Assembly: GCF_009727055.1 (NCBI RefSeq)
Contig: NC_052352.1
Coordinates: forward strand, 22,214,443-22,278,442
Source of the DNA: Benincasa hispida
Lineage: Eukaryota > Streptophyta > Magnoliopsida > Cucurbitales > Cucurbitaceae
Direction of reading: 5' to 3'
DNA: 64,000 nt
In this document: positions 12,221-24,517 of the stretch, piece by piece
Layout: each line of letters opens with the position of its first letter
How positions within the stretch are numbered: position 1 is the first letter of the stretch
Notes under the pieces: generated by a model
The model's input: the letters and a program-made list of their open reading frames with translations, nothing else
What the model was told of the DNA's origin: nothing
Database searches by the model: none
Program-made: the position numbers and the translations under genes

Positions 12221-14745
12221 TGGATGAGTTGAGGTTATAGAGCAAAAGAGCCTCTTGAGTTTGCTATGAGTATTTTATCAGTTTCACTGATGACTACTTA
12301 AGGTACGGGTATGTTTATCTTATGCAACAGAACTCTGAATCCTTTGAAAAGTTCAAAGAGTTCAAGGCTGAAGTTGAAAATGCATTGGATAGACGGATTA
12401 AAACACTTCGATCCGATCGAGGTGGTGAGTTTTTGGACTCGGCATTCCAGGACTATTTGATAGAACATGGAATCGTTTTCCAACTCTCAACACCGGGTAC
12501 ACCTCAGCAGAATGGTGTAGCAGAGAGGAGAAATAGGACCTTGTTAGACATGGTTCGCTCGATGATGAGTTTCGTTTTGGGGTTTTGCAGTGTAGACTGC
12601 GATATACATACTTAACTGTGTTCCCTCCAAGAGTGTTGCTAGAACACCTCTGGAGTTGTGGAATAGGCGTAAAGCTAATTTACGTCACTTCCGCATTTGG
12701 GGTTGCCCTGCACATGTGCTTGAGGCTAATCCCAAGAAGTTGGAACCATGGTCGAGGTTATGCCTCTGTGTAGGCTACCCCAAAGGTACACGAGGGGGTC
12801 ATTTTTATGATCCGACAGAAAATAGGGTGTTTGTTTCAACAAACGCTACTTTCCTGGAGGAGGATCATATAAGGGAGCACAGTCCACGAAGCAAAGTCAT
12901 GTTGCGTGAGCTTTCCAATGAAACTACTGAAACTTCAACAAGAGTTGTTGAAGTGCCTGCTACATCAACAAGGGTTGTTGATGGGAGTTCATCTAGTAGT
13001 TCGGTTCCACCTCAAAAGTTGAGGGAACCTCGACGTAGTGAGAATGTTGCGAACCCACCCGTTCACTATCTGAGTTTCACGAAATTCCTTGCTATGGTAG
13101 GAGATGGCAACGTTGAGGATCCTTTGTCTTATAAGAAAGCAATGAAGGATGTTTACTGGGATGAATGGGTCAAGGCTATGGATCTCGAGATGGAGTCGAT
13201 GTATTTCAACTCAGTATGAGATCTTGTAGATCAGCCTGATGGGGTTCGCCCTATAGGTTGTAAATGGATCTACAAGTGCAAACGGGGTGTTGATGGGAAG
13301 GTATAGACCTTCAAGGCTCGACTTGTGGCAAAGGGTTATACCCAAGTAGAGAGAGTCGACTATGGGGAGACTTTCTCGCCTATTGCTATGTTAAAGTCGA
13401 TCCGCATCCTCCTGTCCATTGCAACTTATTATAATTATGAGATCTGAAAAATGGATATCAAGACGACCTTTCTGAATGACAATCTTGAGAAGACCATTTA
13501 TATGGTGTAATTCGAGGGATACATAGCCCAAGGTCAAGAGCAAAAGGTTTGCAAACTGAATCGGTCCATTTATGGACTGAAACAGCCGTCTCGATCTTGG
13601 AACATATAGCTTGATACTACGATCAAGTCGTATGGCTTTGACCAAAACGTTGATGAACTTGTGTCTACAAGAAGATCATCAACGCTTCAGTAGTCTTCTT
13701 AGTGTTGTATGTAGACGATATCCTACTCATTGGGAATGATATAGGTCTACTGACTGCAGTTAAGAACTGACTAGCGACCCAATTTCAAATGAAAGATTTG
13801 GGAGAGGTTCAGTTTGTTCTAGGTATAGAGATCTTTTAGGATTGTAAGAACAAAGTGCTAACATTGTCTCAGCATCGTACATTGACAAGATGTTGCTCAA
13901 GTACTCGATGCAGGACTCCAAGAGGGGCCTACTGCCATTCAGGTATGGAGTCACTTTTTCTAAGGACATGTGTCCTAAGACACCTCAAGAGGTTGAGGAG
14001 ACGAGGCGGGTCCCATATGTGTCTGCTATCGGCAATTTGATGTACGCGATGCTCTATACTCGTCCAGACATCTGCTACGCTGTGGGCATAGTCAGTAGGT
14101 ATCAGTCTAACCCAAGCCAGCGTCACTGGACCGCAGTNTACTCGTCCAGACATCTGCTACGCTGTGGGCATAGTCAGTAGGTATCAGTCTAACCCAAGCC
14201 AGCGTCACTGGACCGCAGTGAAGAATATCCTCAAGTATCTTTGGAGAACGAGAGACTATATGCTCGTGTATGGTTCGAGGGATTTAATCCTTATAGGATA
14301 CCTGGATTTTGAATTTCAGGGCCAGTCTTTACTCTTAACGGAGGAGTTGTAGTGTGGTGAAGCACTAAGTAGGGGCGCATCGCCGACTCCACTATGGAGG
14401 CGAAGTACGTAGCGACCTGCGAAGACGCTAAGGAGGCCATCTGGCTCAGAAAGTTCTTGATAGAACTGGAAGTAGTTCCATATATGTCTAGGCCCATTAT
14501 CCTCTATTGTGATAATAGTGGGGTAGTGGCGAACTCCAAGGAGCCGAGAAGTCACAGGCGCGAAAAACACATAGAACGAAAGTATCATCTGATCTGTGAG
14601 ATAGTGCATTGAGGGGACGTGATCGTCACGCAGATCGTTTCAGAGCACAATGTTGCTGACCCGTTTATGAAGGATCTCACGACTACAGTGTTTGAGGGCC
14701 ACCTATGGAGCATGGGTCTACAGGATTGTCCGCGGTTGGACTAGG
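12221..14745 (+). pseudogene. Copia pol fragment (integrase, RT, RNase H)
   Basis: A family A copia polyprotein, 5'-truncated and degraded. Integrase: GYRAKEPLE (12233-12260), a ~50-bp deletion, then FISFTDDYLRYGYVY and DRGGEFLDSAFQ..TPQQNGVAERRNRTLLDMVRS to about 12580, a frameshift, and SRLCLCVGYPKGTRGGHFYDP (12755-12815). RT: GCKWIYKCKRG (13257), [36 protein letters not shown] (13705-13735). RNase H: MEAKYVATCEDAKEAIWL (14394), TLYCDNSG-like ILYCDNSGVVANS, and EHNVADPF (14643). Stops occur at 13217, 13303, 13445, 13507 and others. Gag and protease are absent. It is oriented opposite to element B, in which it is nested. An 81-bp duplication around an N (14138) breaks the RT/RNase H join. 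Confidence 0.85.
14057..14219 (+). repeat. Perfect 81-bp direct duplication around a single N
   Basis: 14057-14137 and 14139-14219 are identical over 81 bases, with one N at 14138 between them. This is what two contig ends that overlap but were not merged would look like. The copia reading frame is restored if one copy and the N are dropped, so the duplication is probably not biological. Confidence 0.9.
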
Positions 14746-14834
14746 GCAAGTGGGAGATTTTTTTGTACTGGGCTTTTATGCCATAGTTTATTGTTTTGTA
14801 CTAATTTATTGTACACCCCACTTCGCTTTAGGAT

Positions 14835-14845
14835 AAGTGGGAGAT
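14835..14845 (+). other. Polypurine tract of the plus-strand copia
   Basis: AAGTGGGAGAT directly precedes the LTR start TGTTGGGG at 14846. A second copy of the same motif (AAGTGGGAGAT) lies upstream near 14749-14759. Element-end polypurine tracts prime plus-strand DNA synthesis in reverse transcription. Confidence 0.8.
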
Positions 14846-16995
14846 TGTTGGGGTTGATGCCCTAAACTCTCGTGTCCTGTAGTTTGTAAACAGTTTGTAC
14901 GAACGCTTGTGTTGTTAATATATGATATTTACTTCACATTTTGTATTTTGTTTAGTTGCTTGTTTTATTTGCTTTACCACAAACCAATAAACATAAAATC
15001 CCTGGTTATTTGTATGTGACTCAAACATATATGTGATGACATACAAGTGGATCATGTCTTGAGTGATAACCAAAATGTTCTGTAGTATATGGGTATAGGA
15101 GGGAAACCTTATCCTGGTAACGCTACGAATGCAGACCGCTTTGTGAAATGGTAACAAATGTTGTGACTTGTCACAAATGGTCTGATTCTGATCATTCATG
15201 TTGGGGACATGCGAGCAGGGGCATCCTATACAAAGAGTTTGTATAAAACCTGACCACGAAGTGTCAATGTCTCGTTATATAACACGGTTCATGACAGAGA
15301 CTTCACTTCACTAGGATGACCATAGGTGGTAACATGACCTCAATACTGAGTGAGTTGGGAACTCTGTGATTAAAGGTGGTGCTTTGATTTGTATGGGTCG
15401 AGTGACCAGGTCGCGATTTAAACCTACCATTTTGGGGATTCGTCTGAATTGGGAGCTGGGAACTCAACTACACAAGATGAAATTCACTCATTCCTCAAGG
15501 CAGGGTAAGTAGAATGATAGCTCCTTAAGCGTTGATTCTGGATCTTGAACGATGTGGCGCCAACACACCTTCTTCTTGGCCTGGGAGGTGTTCATACATA
15601 GTTGACTATGTTGTATTATTCATTAGAGGAATCAGTGGTACTTAAGAGTGAGATGTAACTACAGGGCCAAAACGTAATTTGGTCCAGCCTTGTACTTACA
15701 AGCATCTGTGAAGGATCATCGTACTCATGATTGGTTATATCCGATGGACACAAAAATATATCTGTGGTAAGAAGAGTTCAGCTGTTGGTCTTTAGTGGAA
15801 TGCCTGACAGTTAACGGATGGTAGATCTCGTGGCTAAAGAGTTTAGTCAGCTATTCACGGACCATTGGAGCTTCGAGCCACAGGTCCATTAGGTGCCCTG
15901 GGTAGATTGGATAAAGTTGAGAACCAGTGTTTGGATTAATTTGAAATGTTCAAATTGACAAGAGGAAGTTCGATTATATATGATATAATTGGACTGGTTA
16001 ATTATATATGATATAATTGGTTAAATGTATGAGATACATTATTTTGGAGGAAATTAGATATAAATATGATTTATATCAAGTAAAGGAGAAAATACTATAG
16101 TAGATATGTGATATCAAACTATAAGATAAAAATATAATATAATTATATTTATTAATTAATTAGTTGGTTAACTATATGATAATTAATACAAATTTCACGT
16201 TTGGACGTGGGTTAGTAGGGCAACGTCGGTTATTGTAACTGATGAGTTAAAATGAAAAATGTTATCATTTTTAAATCGTGCAATCTATCGCCTGAAGAGA
16301 AATCGTGAGAGAGCGTGTTGGTTAAAATTGTAAACGATTGCTTACGTAAAACGAAAGCCTATACGATAGTCCTCTCCGCCTAAACGATCGTCTTCCTTAC
16401 GTCTAAACGATCGCACACTGTCGCCTACACGATTGCATAGCTTCTATAAACTATCGTATAGTGTGCCAATTTAGCTAAACGATCGTATACCTTTTCCTAA
16501 ACGATCGTTCAGTAAATCATACATGATCGTGTAGCTTCTCTTAAACGATAAGCAGTCTACTATGTGATAGCGTCTTTTTCCCTCCCACTTGCTTATCGCC
16601 TACACAATTTGTGTTTCCTCCTTCCTCTACCACATTCACCAAAGACCACCCTTTGAGTTTTCACTCTAAGAATACCTGGGGCTTTTTAGTGCTGGTGTCG
16701 TCCCCATTGCGATCGTGCGTGTGCAGTTGTTCGTGCTGCTATTGTTGACGCTGCTGCTGGGCATTGGTAGATCACGTGGAAGGTTCCACTGCGTTGAGTT
16801 TCAAAGTGTGAAGAACATCTTCAACTGGTATGGAACTCTTTCCCTTGTTGTTTTCTTGTTCATAGTATGCCATTAATTAAGATTTGTTTGCATAACTGTA
16901 TGTTGAATGTATATTTTATGCATTTCAGTCACGGTGAGAACGGAGCGATTCGAACACGCTCATGGAACTCTTTGGTATGAGATCCTTTAGTTACA
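14846..16995 (+). mobile_element. 3' LTR of the plus-strand family A copia
   Basis: It starts TGTTGGGGTTGATGCCC right after the polypurine tract. Its end is less sure: the family terminus (..CGCTCATGGA..) is recognisable at 16957, and a CA at 16994-16995 is the likely end. It includes palindromes (16024-16040, loop GAG; 16057-16077, arms GATATAAAT, loop ATG) and an ATCGTTTAG-type motif array (about 16338-16575). The 5' LTR of this element is absent. Confidence 0.75.
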
Positions 16996-19049
16996 ACCCT
17001 CCGAAGGGATCGTCGCGGTTAACGACTAGCTAAAGCCGCCTAAAAACGACAGCATGCGCAACATAGGAATCTCACAGTTCAAACTAATGGAGGAGACCGT
17101 AGGACAATGTTGACACATTTCCTTCACCCACTTACTGTGAGCGACTTCCCCCATTCACCTTGTTATTGACTCATGCAAACACTTTCCGTATGGAGCAATC
17201 GAGATAAAATCGACAAGAAGCCGAACATGGATCTCACAGTGTGAACTCTTGAGAACACGAGAGCTAATAACTTTTATTCTCCCACTGAAGTGTTCTAAAT
17301 ATTTGGGTAAATTTATACTTAGGTTCTTTTCGACTAATAAAAATAACCCTAAGTCTAGGTGGTTTATATAAGTATAACTTTTATAAATGGATTTTAAACC
17401 TAGGATGTCTAGGTGAAAAATCGTTTTTATTACCTCACACCGCTCACGAATGCTCATAAAATCGATTACCAACGCTCAATTATTCGGCCATAATCCCCAA
17501 GTAGAAGATGTTCCATAGATTGTCAACTTAAGTACCCTCATCCTTCGACAGGATTATATACCGGTTGAGTTTGTAACCCTAGTCTTACAAGTTTAACGAC
17601 CTATTTTAACTATTAAAACAAGTGGTTAACCTAAGTGAGCATGCAACTGTTCTTTATTATGGATTTCAAACGTGTAACCCAATTTTATAATAGCTTACAA
17701 AATTTTAGACGTGCTAAACAACAAAGGCATTCAATATCTAATATAACTATTATATTAAATAAAAGAAACCCTAACATGCATACTATATATTATAACATTT
17801 TATAACATACTTTCAATGCATGTAGCATGCTTCCTACAGTGGGATTTTAAATCTACATGGCATATTATATGCATATACAAGATTTATTTAATTATAACAT
17901 ACATCACATGCATAAATAATTAAACACTAACTGATATGACTTCAGTTTTGGCTAAAACAAGCAAACAAAAACCTAATTATTACAAAAATAGCTTCTGAAC
18001 CGCTTTCGAACTGCTCGAACCACTCCAAAACTAACTCAAGTAGCTTGAACCGGACCCGAACCGTCTGAATCGGACTAGACTTCAAGAGAACCGATCGAAC
18101 CGGTTGCTCTTGCTCTTGATCTTTCTAAGTCTCATCATTTAGCAATGACGACCATTGTCATATGTTTTGCCTGATCATTTAGTATTTGCTTGATCATTTA
18201 GCAACTATCACATAGCTGCTGATCAAACTACACGATTGTGTAGTGTTTTCCTTCTATCGTATAGTGTCATCGTCTAGTGTCAGAGGACGTTACACGATCG
18301 CTTAGTGTCTAACACTATCGTGCAGCTCCATCATTTAGCATAGATAATTTACTACACGATCGCTTAGCACCATCATCTAATGCCTGAAGTTGATTGTTTA
18401 GTGCGCGCATGAGGTACGCGATCGTTTAGTGCTATCGCATAGCTCTTGACGCATCGTCCAGCTACCGCACATAGGTAAGCGATCGCATAGTACTATCGCT
18501 TAGCATCTTGACGCATCGTTTAGCTACCGATCAAAGGTAAACGATCGTGGTAAGCAAGCGCTCAGTGCTATCGTATAACTCTTCACCGCATCGTTTACCT
18601 CCCACCTGAAGCTACACGACCGTGCATTGCCATCATATAACAATACAACGCATCACTTAGCTCCTGCAGGTACACGATCGTTTAGCGCACAACACCTCAA
18701 CGATCAACGCTCGAAGCTATTCGATCGCTTACCTTTTCTTCACATCGCTTAGCTACTGAAGCTCAACGACGATATGAACAGAGGCTGATTTTCTGGAATT
18801 TGCAACTTGGCCTCTTCGCTTGTTTCTTGGATTTACAGCTTAATTTCAACTCTAATGACTCCAAATAAATTACAGACTCTTAGGAACACATATAAGCTCA
18901 TCAAGCAAGAGCCAATTACAAATTTAAACGAGAAATCAAAGCGAAATTAAAAGCCAAAACTCAAAAAACCATACCAGTTCAGCAGTTTCATATTACTCAT
19001 ATAAAATACCCACAAACTAAAATTAAACCGAATTGAATGCTTATAAAAT
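16996..19049 (-). other. 5' leader of element B
   Basis: Non-coding stretch between the 5' LTR/PBS of element B (right) and the nested copia. It parallels the 36.9-38.9 kb leader of the minus-strand copia: both have CTCCCACTGAA..GTTCTA phrases, near 17280 and 37312. A dense array of ATCGTTTAG-like motifs occupies 18225-18780. No gag-like coding was found, so gag and pol of element B are missing. Confidence 0.55.
18225..18780. repeat. Degenerate ATCG(t)TTAG motif array
   Basis: About two dozen degenerate 13-mers of the form nnATCGnntAGnn (for example CACGATCGCTTAGTG, CTATCGCATAGCT, GCATCGTTTAGCT) spaced 15-30 bp apart. Many contain the palindrome CGATCG. Related arrays recur in the LTRs at 16338-16575, 27890-28060, 29730-29890 and 39370-39570 and in the leader at 38340-38645. 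Function unknown. Confidence 0.75.
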
Positions 19050-19062
19050 GCTCTAATACCAA
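19050..19062 (-). other. Primer-binding site of element B (tRNA-Met type)
   Basis: On the minus strand TTGGTATTAGAGC directly follows the LTR, one mismatch from the initiator tRNA-Met complement (TGGTATCAGAGC). This identifies 19063-21061 as the 5' LTR and sets the element's orientation. Confidence 0.8.
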
Positions 19063-21061
19063 TTTTCGCAGCGGAAGTAATCAGGATCCATAAGCACTCT
19101 AGTTCATTAATTTTGGCAGAAAAGAAAATATGCTTCAACAGAAATAAATGGGTTTCATGACATACCTTTGAAGAACTTCTTCTAAGCTGAAATTCAGTTA
19201 CAAATCTCCTCTGAATCTTGTCGTAGACCACCCCAAGATCTTCCCTACTATCCTCTTAGCACTCTAGATTGAGTGGTGGAACTCAAAATAAGCCTGAATT
19301 AAGGGAATTTGGAGATTACTTACAGTAGCAACCTAGCAGAAGAATAGCTTCTTCTCTCACTTCATTACAAAACCAATAAACCTGAAAAAGTGGATTATTT
19401 TGTGAAAGAATTTTTGGGCCTATAAAAAGGGGGATTTGTGCTTGTGGAAATTATCGAGTAATCGGAGATAGAAAATAAGATTTGAAATTTTGTGAACAAT
19501 GCGGAGTCGAATTTATTGATTCTCGGATACGAAGATATCAAATGGGCAACAGAAAAATTGATTGGTTGCATTACCTTCAAAACACTCCAATCTCTTCAAT
19601 ATATTGCAGACATTCATGCAAAGAGATTTGCTGCATGGGTGGCAACTCATGCTTGGAGTTAATGAAGACTTAAAGTGGGTTATTTAGTGAGTTACTACAT
19701 GAAGACAATGAGAAAACCTATTTTCCAACTTTGTGATTTTTCTTCTTTTTCAATTTTAATAAATTGATTTCACAAATCAATTTCATTTAATAAAATTGAA
19801 AATATTATTAATTTTATAAAATTAATTTCATAAATTAATTTTCTTCATAAAATTAATAAATAATTATTTAAACAATTTAAATAATTCTAATTAATTTAAT
19901 ATCAAATATTAAATTAATTTTTACACAATTCCATCTTCAAATATTTAAATCATATTTAAAAATTATTTCTCCAATTCATTTAATTCTAATTTGAACACTT
20001 CAAATTAACTTATCCCGCTATTCTAGAGCTAATCCATTTACGAGCTAGTTCATGGACCTATTGATCATGGGCTCTAACAATCCGAGATTAATCGGCTAAA
20101 CTCATTAGACGGATCTAACCCCCATTCGTTAACTAATGGACAATTCCATTAAAGCCCATAGCTAAACTCCCCTCACTGTAGATATATTATGTCCACTCGA
20201 TATAACCATGATTAGTAAGTTAACCCTTCACAGGTTGCTCGTAATAACGACTAGGTCGAATCTCTTTTTTACCCTCGAAATTACCTCTTATTCTTTAAGT
20301 CCGACTGATCCCCTAATGAACAATTGATTTGTGATCTAATCAACAAATTGAATCCCTCTCAAGCCAATGAGAAGGTGAGGCCTCTTGTTCAAGACCCAGA
20401 ATCAGCACTTGAAGGGAACAACCTCTCTACTAACCCTAATCGGGTAGGAGTGAATTCCATCTTGCACCCTATGTTCCCAGCTATTCATCTGATCTTATCT
20501 CCAAAATGATAAGCTTATTGAGTAGAGGCAGTTGGTCTACTCTCATCATTTGCAGATCAAAGGATAATCTCGAACAAATAGGAGTTCATAGTTAGCTCAG
20601 GATTAAGGTCAAGTTACCTAGGTCATCGCTTTGAAATAGTCAAGTCTTAAACAGTAAACAACGTTATAAAGTAAGAGTGACTGGTTTCGTGGTCCAATCT
20701 TGCACAAAACTCATTTGCACAGGACACCTCTACTCCTCATGTCCCAACATGCACAAATTAGGATCACTTCGTATGTAGCATTTTACAACTCTTTGTAACA
20801 ACTTTAGAGTAGGCCACATCCAATAGTGTTACCAGAATAAGACACCCAACCTTATTCATATACTGTAGATCATTTTGACTATTTACTCGAACCTGATCCA
20901 CTTGTATGTCTCCACATAAAGTTCAAGTACTCATGTAATAGTCAAGAGACTTTGGTTGATTGGATTTCGGAAAAACAATATATTCAATAACAACTTTATT
21001 GAATTTTCAGAATAAGTTCTATTGTTTACAAACCACGAGTTTTAGGACATAAAACCCAACA
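19063..21061 (-). mobile_element. 5' LTR of element B
   Basis: A 1999-bp minus-strand LTR, start TGTTGGGTTTTATGTCC at 21061, PBS on its left. It keeps the central 20185-20700 section that its 3' partner lost. It also carries a private ~189-bp segment (19361-19549) that replaces about 10 bp in the partner. Palindromes of the NNG type recur near 19770-19930. The splice-donor-like CAAAG/GTATG lies near 19165. Confidence 0.85.
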
Positions 21062-21066
21062 TTTGG

Positions 21067-21290
21067 GAGGCGAGAGGAGTCGTTGTTGCAGCCGTCCTCG
21101 AAGACTACCAGGTTGGGCAGGAGTGAGGTAACTAACATCGACCACCATGTTGAGCAGCTGATTCTTCAAAATTTAGGCCAAGGTATTTCATTAGAATTTA
21201 CAATTTTTGAACTTACTAATCGTGCTTCTAAGTGTAAGCAGGTGATCGACCAAACGTGTATGAAACATAAAATAGGAATAAATATGGTCT
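21067..21290 (+). pseudogene. Gag-like remnant, second half
   Basis: This continues the frame interrupted at 10298: ..QIYESV joins GRREESLLQPSS in phase once one target duplication is removed. The frame runs about 75 codons (DHHVEQLILQNLGQGISLEF) to a stop at 21290. No zinc knuckle or other landmark is visible, so gag is inferred only from position behind the PBS at 9738. Beyond the stop, 21291-21508 holds nothing recognisable. Confidence 0.35.
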
Positions 21291-21508
21291 AAATGCAAGC
21301 ATACACTATCGATGAAGTTATAAATCTTGAAGTATTCTAAGAGTTTAATCCCACGAGACTATTTATGCAATTAAATCTTTATAAAAAAAGAGGTTTTTGA
21401 TGCAAACCAAAGTGTAACCATTAAATAAGTGATTTTGAGGTGATAAAAGCTGTAAAGAAAAATGTTAAACAAGGCTACAATTATGTTTCAACCTTTTGGA
21501 TTCTATAT

Positions 21509-23006
21509 TGTAAGTGATGCCCTAAATCTCGGGCTCTTGTAGATTGTAATTTGTATCTTTACAAATATATTATTTATCTAATAAAATAAGTTATATTGTA
21601 TTTGACATTTAGTTGCATTCACTCAAAACCAATAAACTAAAATCCAAGATTATTAGATGTAACTTAAACATGTATGTGGAGACATATAGGTAGATATGTT
21701 TAAGTAATAACTTAAACGATATGTAGTAGATAGATAAGTTTTGGTACCTTATCCTAGTGACACTACGGATACGACCTGCTTTATAGTTGTTACAATTGTT
21801 GTAAAGTATTACAAATAATTTGATCTTGATCATTCATGTGGAGACATGTGTGCAAGGGTATCCTATACAGAGAGTTTGTATAAGTCCGGACCACGAAATA
21901 AACAGTCTTACTTTATAACACCGTTGCTAGAAGAGATTTACATTTCACCAAGATGACCATAGGTGACTTGACCTTAATCCTAAGCGAGTTGTGAACTCTT
22001 GCTTATGAGGGCAATCCTTTGATCTGCATGGATGAGAGTGGCCGGATTCGCCGACTCAATATGCCTACCATTTTGGGTATTCGTGTGATTGGGGAGATGG
22101 GAATTGGTAGCACAATGATATAAGAAGGATTTAATTCATTCCCCCTATTATTAGGATAAATAGATAAATTTCTCTCTTAAGGGCTGATTTTGGATCTTGA
22201 ACAATGTGGCGCTACACTCTCTCCTAGTTCAAGAGGGGTTCGGTTGTAGTTGGACTATAACTAGTTGTTCATTAAAGGAATAAGTGGAACTTAAGGAGTT
22301 ACATGTAACTATAGGGATAAAATGATAATTTTGATCAAGTTGTACTTACAAGCAATTTTTGAAGGTTAAATGTATTGTTGATTGGTCATATTTAATGGAT
22401 ATAGAAATATATCTATAGTACGAAAAACACAGCTTGGGTCTTTAATAGAGTGACTCACAGTAAATGAAGGTTGGTTAATTTAATTAAAGAATTTATTTAA
22501 TTAATCAAGTATCATTGGAGTTTCAATCTATAGATCCATAAAGTCTCCTTGTTAGCTTAATAAGGTTTAATGAGAATCAAATTAATTGTGGATTAATTTG
22601 AATTATTCAAATTAGTTAAAGGGAATTAATTATATAAGATATAATTAATATAATGTATATCATACATTATAATATAAAGTTTTAATGAGAGAAATAAATA
22701 TTTGAATGCGATTCAAATATTAATTATATGAATATGATTCATACAAAAACTATAGATTAAAACTAATATGAATATGATTCATATTAATATTATAGTTTAT
22801 TCAAGAGAATACTAAACTATAGGTTATATTATATGTGATATAATATAAACTTATTATGTTGTATATAATATATATAATTAATTATATGAATATGATTCAT
22901 ATAAAAACTATAGATTAAAACTAATTGAATATGATTCACATATATATAACCTATAGTTTATTATTCTCTTGAATAAACTATAATTAATATGAATCATATT
23001 CATATA

Positions 23007-23087
<81 letters not shown>

Positions 23088-23100
23088 ATATATATATATT
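21509..23100 (+). mobile_element. Truncated LTR, divergent family A
   Basis: It starts TGTAAGTGATGCCCTAAA and follows the family A order (CCAATAAACTAAAATCC, ATGTGGAGACAT, GAGGAATCAGTGG-like blocks). From 22690 it passes into duplicated palindromes and an (AT)n tract at about 22995-23100. The 3' third of the LTR is missing, and an oppositely oriented LTR begins at 23106. Confidence 0.75.
22765..23005. repeat. Large inverted repeat with internal direct repeats
   Basis: A left arm of about 62 bp (22765-22827) is the reverse complement of 22946-23005, allowing small gaps. Each arm contains the block TAGTTTATTC..GAGAAT. The region also holds a direct repeat (about 22722-22765 and 22880-22922). 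It probably grew by hairpin-mediated duplication within the LTR palindrome run, next to the (AT)n tract. Confidence 0.7.
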
Positions 23101-23105
23101 GATGG

Positions 23106-24517
23106 TGTTGACATTCAATTTGCGGAAGCAATTAGGAGCTTAAGTACTCTAACTACATCAATTTTTGTAATTAACATGCAAGTTCATAAGAGTAAACTTA
23201 GGATTTCAAGAGCACAACTACCTTTGAAGAACTCCAATTGCTCGCATTCAGTTGAATTTTCTCCTCTTTAATTGCTTGTAAACCACCACAAGAGTCTTTC
23301 TTACTATTCTTTGGCCTTAGATTGGATCGTGGGATCCAAAATGAGAGTTAATGTAGGAATTGGAGTGAATAGGCATAGAAACAAGAGAACAAAGTTTCTC
23401 TTTAATTTCAGAATTGCATGAAATCCAAATCTAAGTTCAAACCTTCAATTTATATGTGAACTTCATGCAAAATGAATTCACTACAAATTAACACCATCAC
23501 ACACCTAATAAAGGAATTTTGAGGTGTAAAATATAGTTAATTAAATGGGATTTTCCCACTAATTAAAAAAAAAAAAATTAAAATTTTTTTTATAAAATAT
23601 TTAAAATATATTTGATTTAAAAAAAAACAAAATTTAATTTTAAAATAAACAAAAAAAATATTTTAAACATAATTTTAAATAAAATTAATTCTAATAATTA
23701 AGTTTAAATAAAATTAATTTAATTAATTAAATAATTTAATTAATTACAATAATTTAATATCAAATATTAAATAAATTTTACATCAATTTCAAACACGAAT
23801 CCCTATTCATTTGATAAATATTTAAATCAAATTTAAATATTTACATCTCTCCAATTTCGTTTAATTCAATAATTAAATGTTTAACTATTTTGTATATAAT
23901 TAATAATTCTCTTAAACTAATTTTAACGTTTTAAATTCTTTCATCACATTATTCTAAGGTTTAGTCCATTTATGAGCTAGTAGGGGAACCTAATGGACCT
24001 ACTTTATGAGCTCCAACGATCCGAGATTAATTGACTAAACTCTTTTAACCGAATTAACCAACATTCATTAACTATCGGGCCACTCCACTAAAGCCTAGTA
24101 GTTGCACTCCTCACTATAAATGTATTTCTGTCCCCTTTATTTAACCATGATTAGTAAGTCAATCTTTCACAGGTTGTTCGTATTTACAGCTAGGTCAAAA
24201 TTATCGTTTTACCCCTGTAATATATCTTGCTCCTTAAGTCTCCATTGATCCACTAATGAACAATTGATTTATGATCCTACCAATAAATTGAGTCCCTCTT
24301 AGTCATAGAGAGGGTGAGGTCCCTTGATCAAGACTAGGAGTCAATATTTAAGAGAACAACTTATCTGCTAACCCTAAAATCGAGTAGGAACGAATTCCAT
24401 CTTGTAGGACTATGACCCGAGCTATCTACCTGGTCTTACCCCTAAAATGGGAGGCTTATTGAGTGGAGATGTTGAACCACTCTCACCATTGCAGATTAAA
24501 GGATAATCCCAAACAAA
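23106..24517 (-). mobile_element. Truncated LTR, B-like family (D)
   Basis: The minus-strand LTR end is at 23106 (plus strand TGTTGACATTCAATTTGCGG). It has the B-type modules: CAAAG/GTAG donor-like site near 23220, 'accaccacaagagtctttc' block, and AT-rich palindromes near 23740-23770. It stops at 24517, where B LTRs would have several hundred more bases, and abuts a truncated gypsy E LTR. Confidence 0.7.

Noticed and set aside
18225..18780. Regularly spaced short repeats that might suggest a CRISPR-like array
   Set aside because: Units are 13-mers, highly degenerate, unevenly spaced and found in plant LTRs. There are no cas genes and the context is a plant nuclear genome.
19395..19673. Open frames spanning the private segment of LTR B
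   Set aside because: They run out into ordinary LTR sequence and match no known protein. Kept only as a captured-sequence question.
9842..21290. The 9.7-21.3 kb gag-like remnant and the 60.4-64 kb Athila/Tat pol as halves of one element
   Set aside because: Orientation and order fit, but the intervening junction is deleted at 24517 and no overlapping sequence proves continuity.
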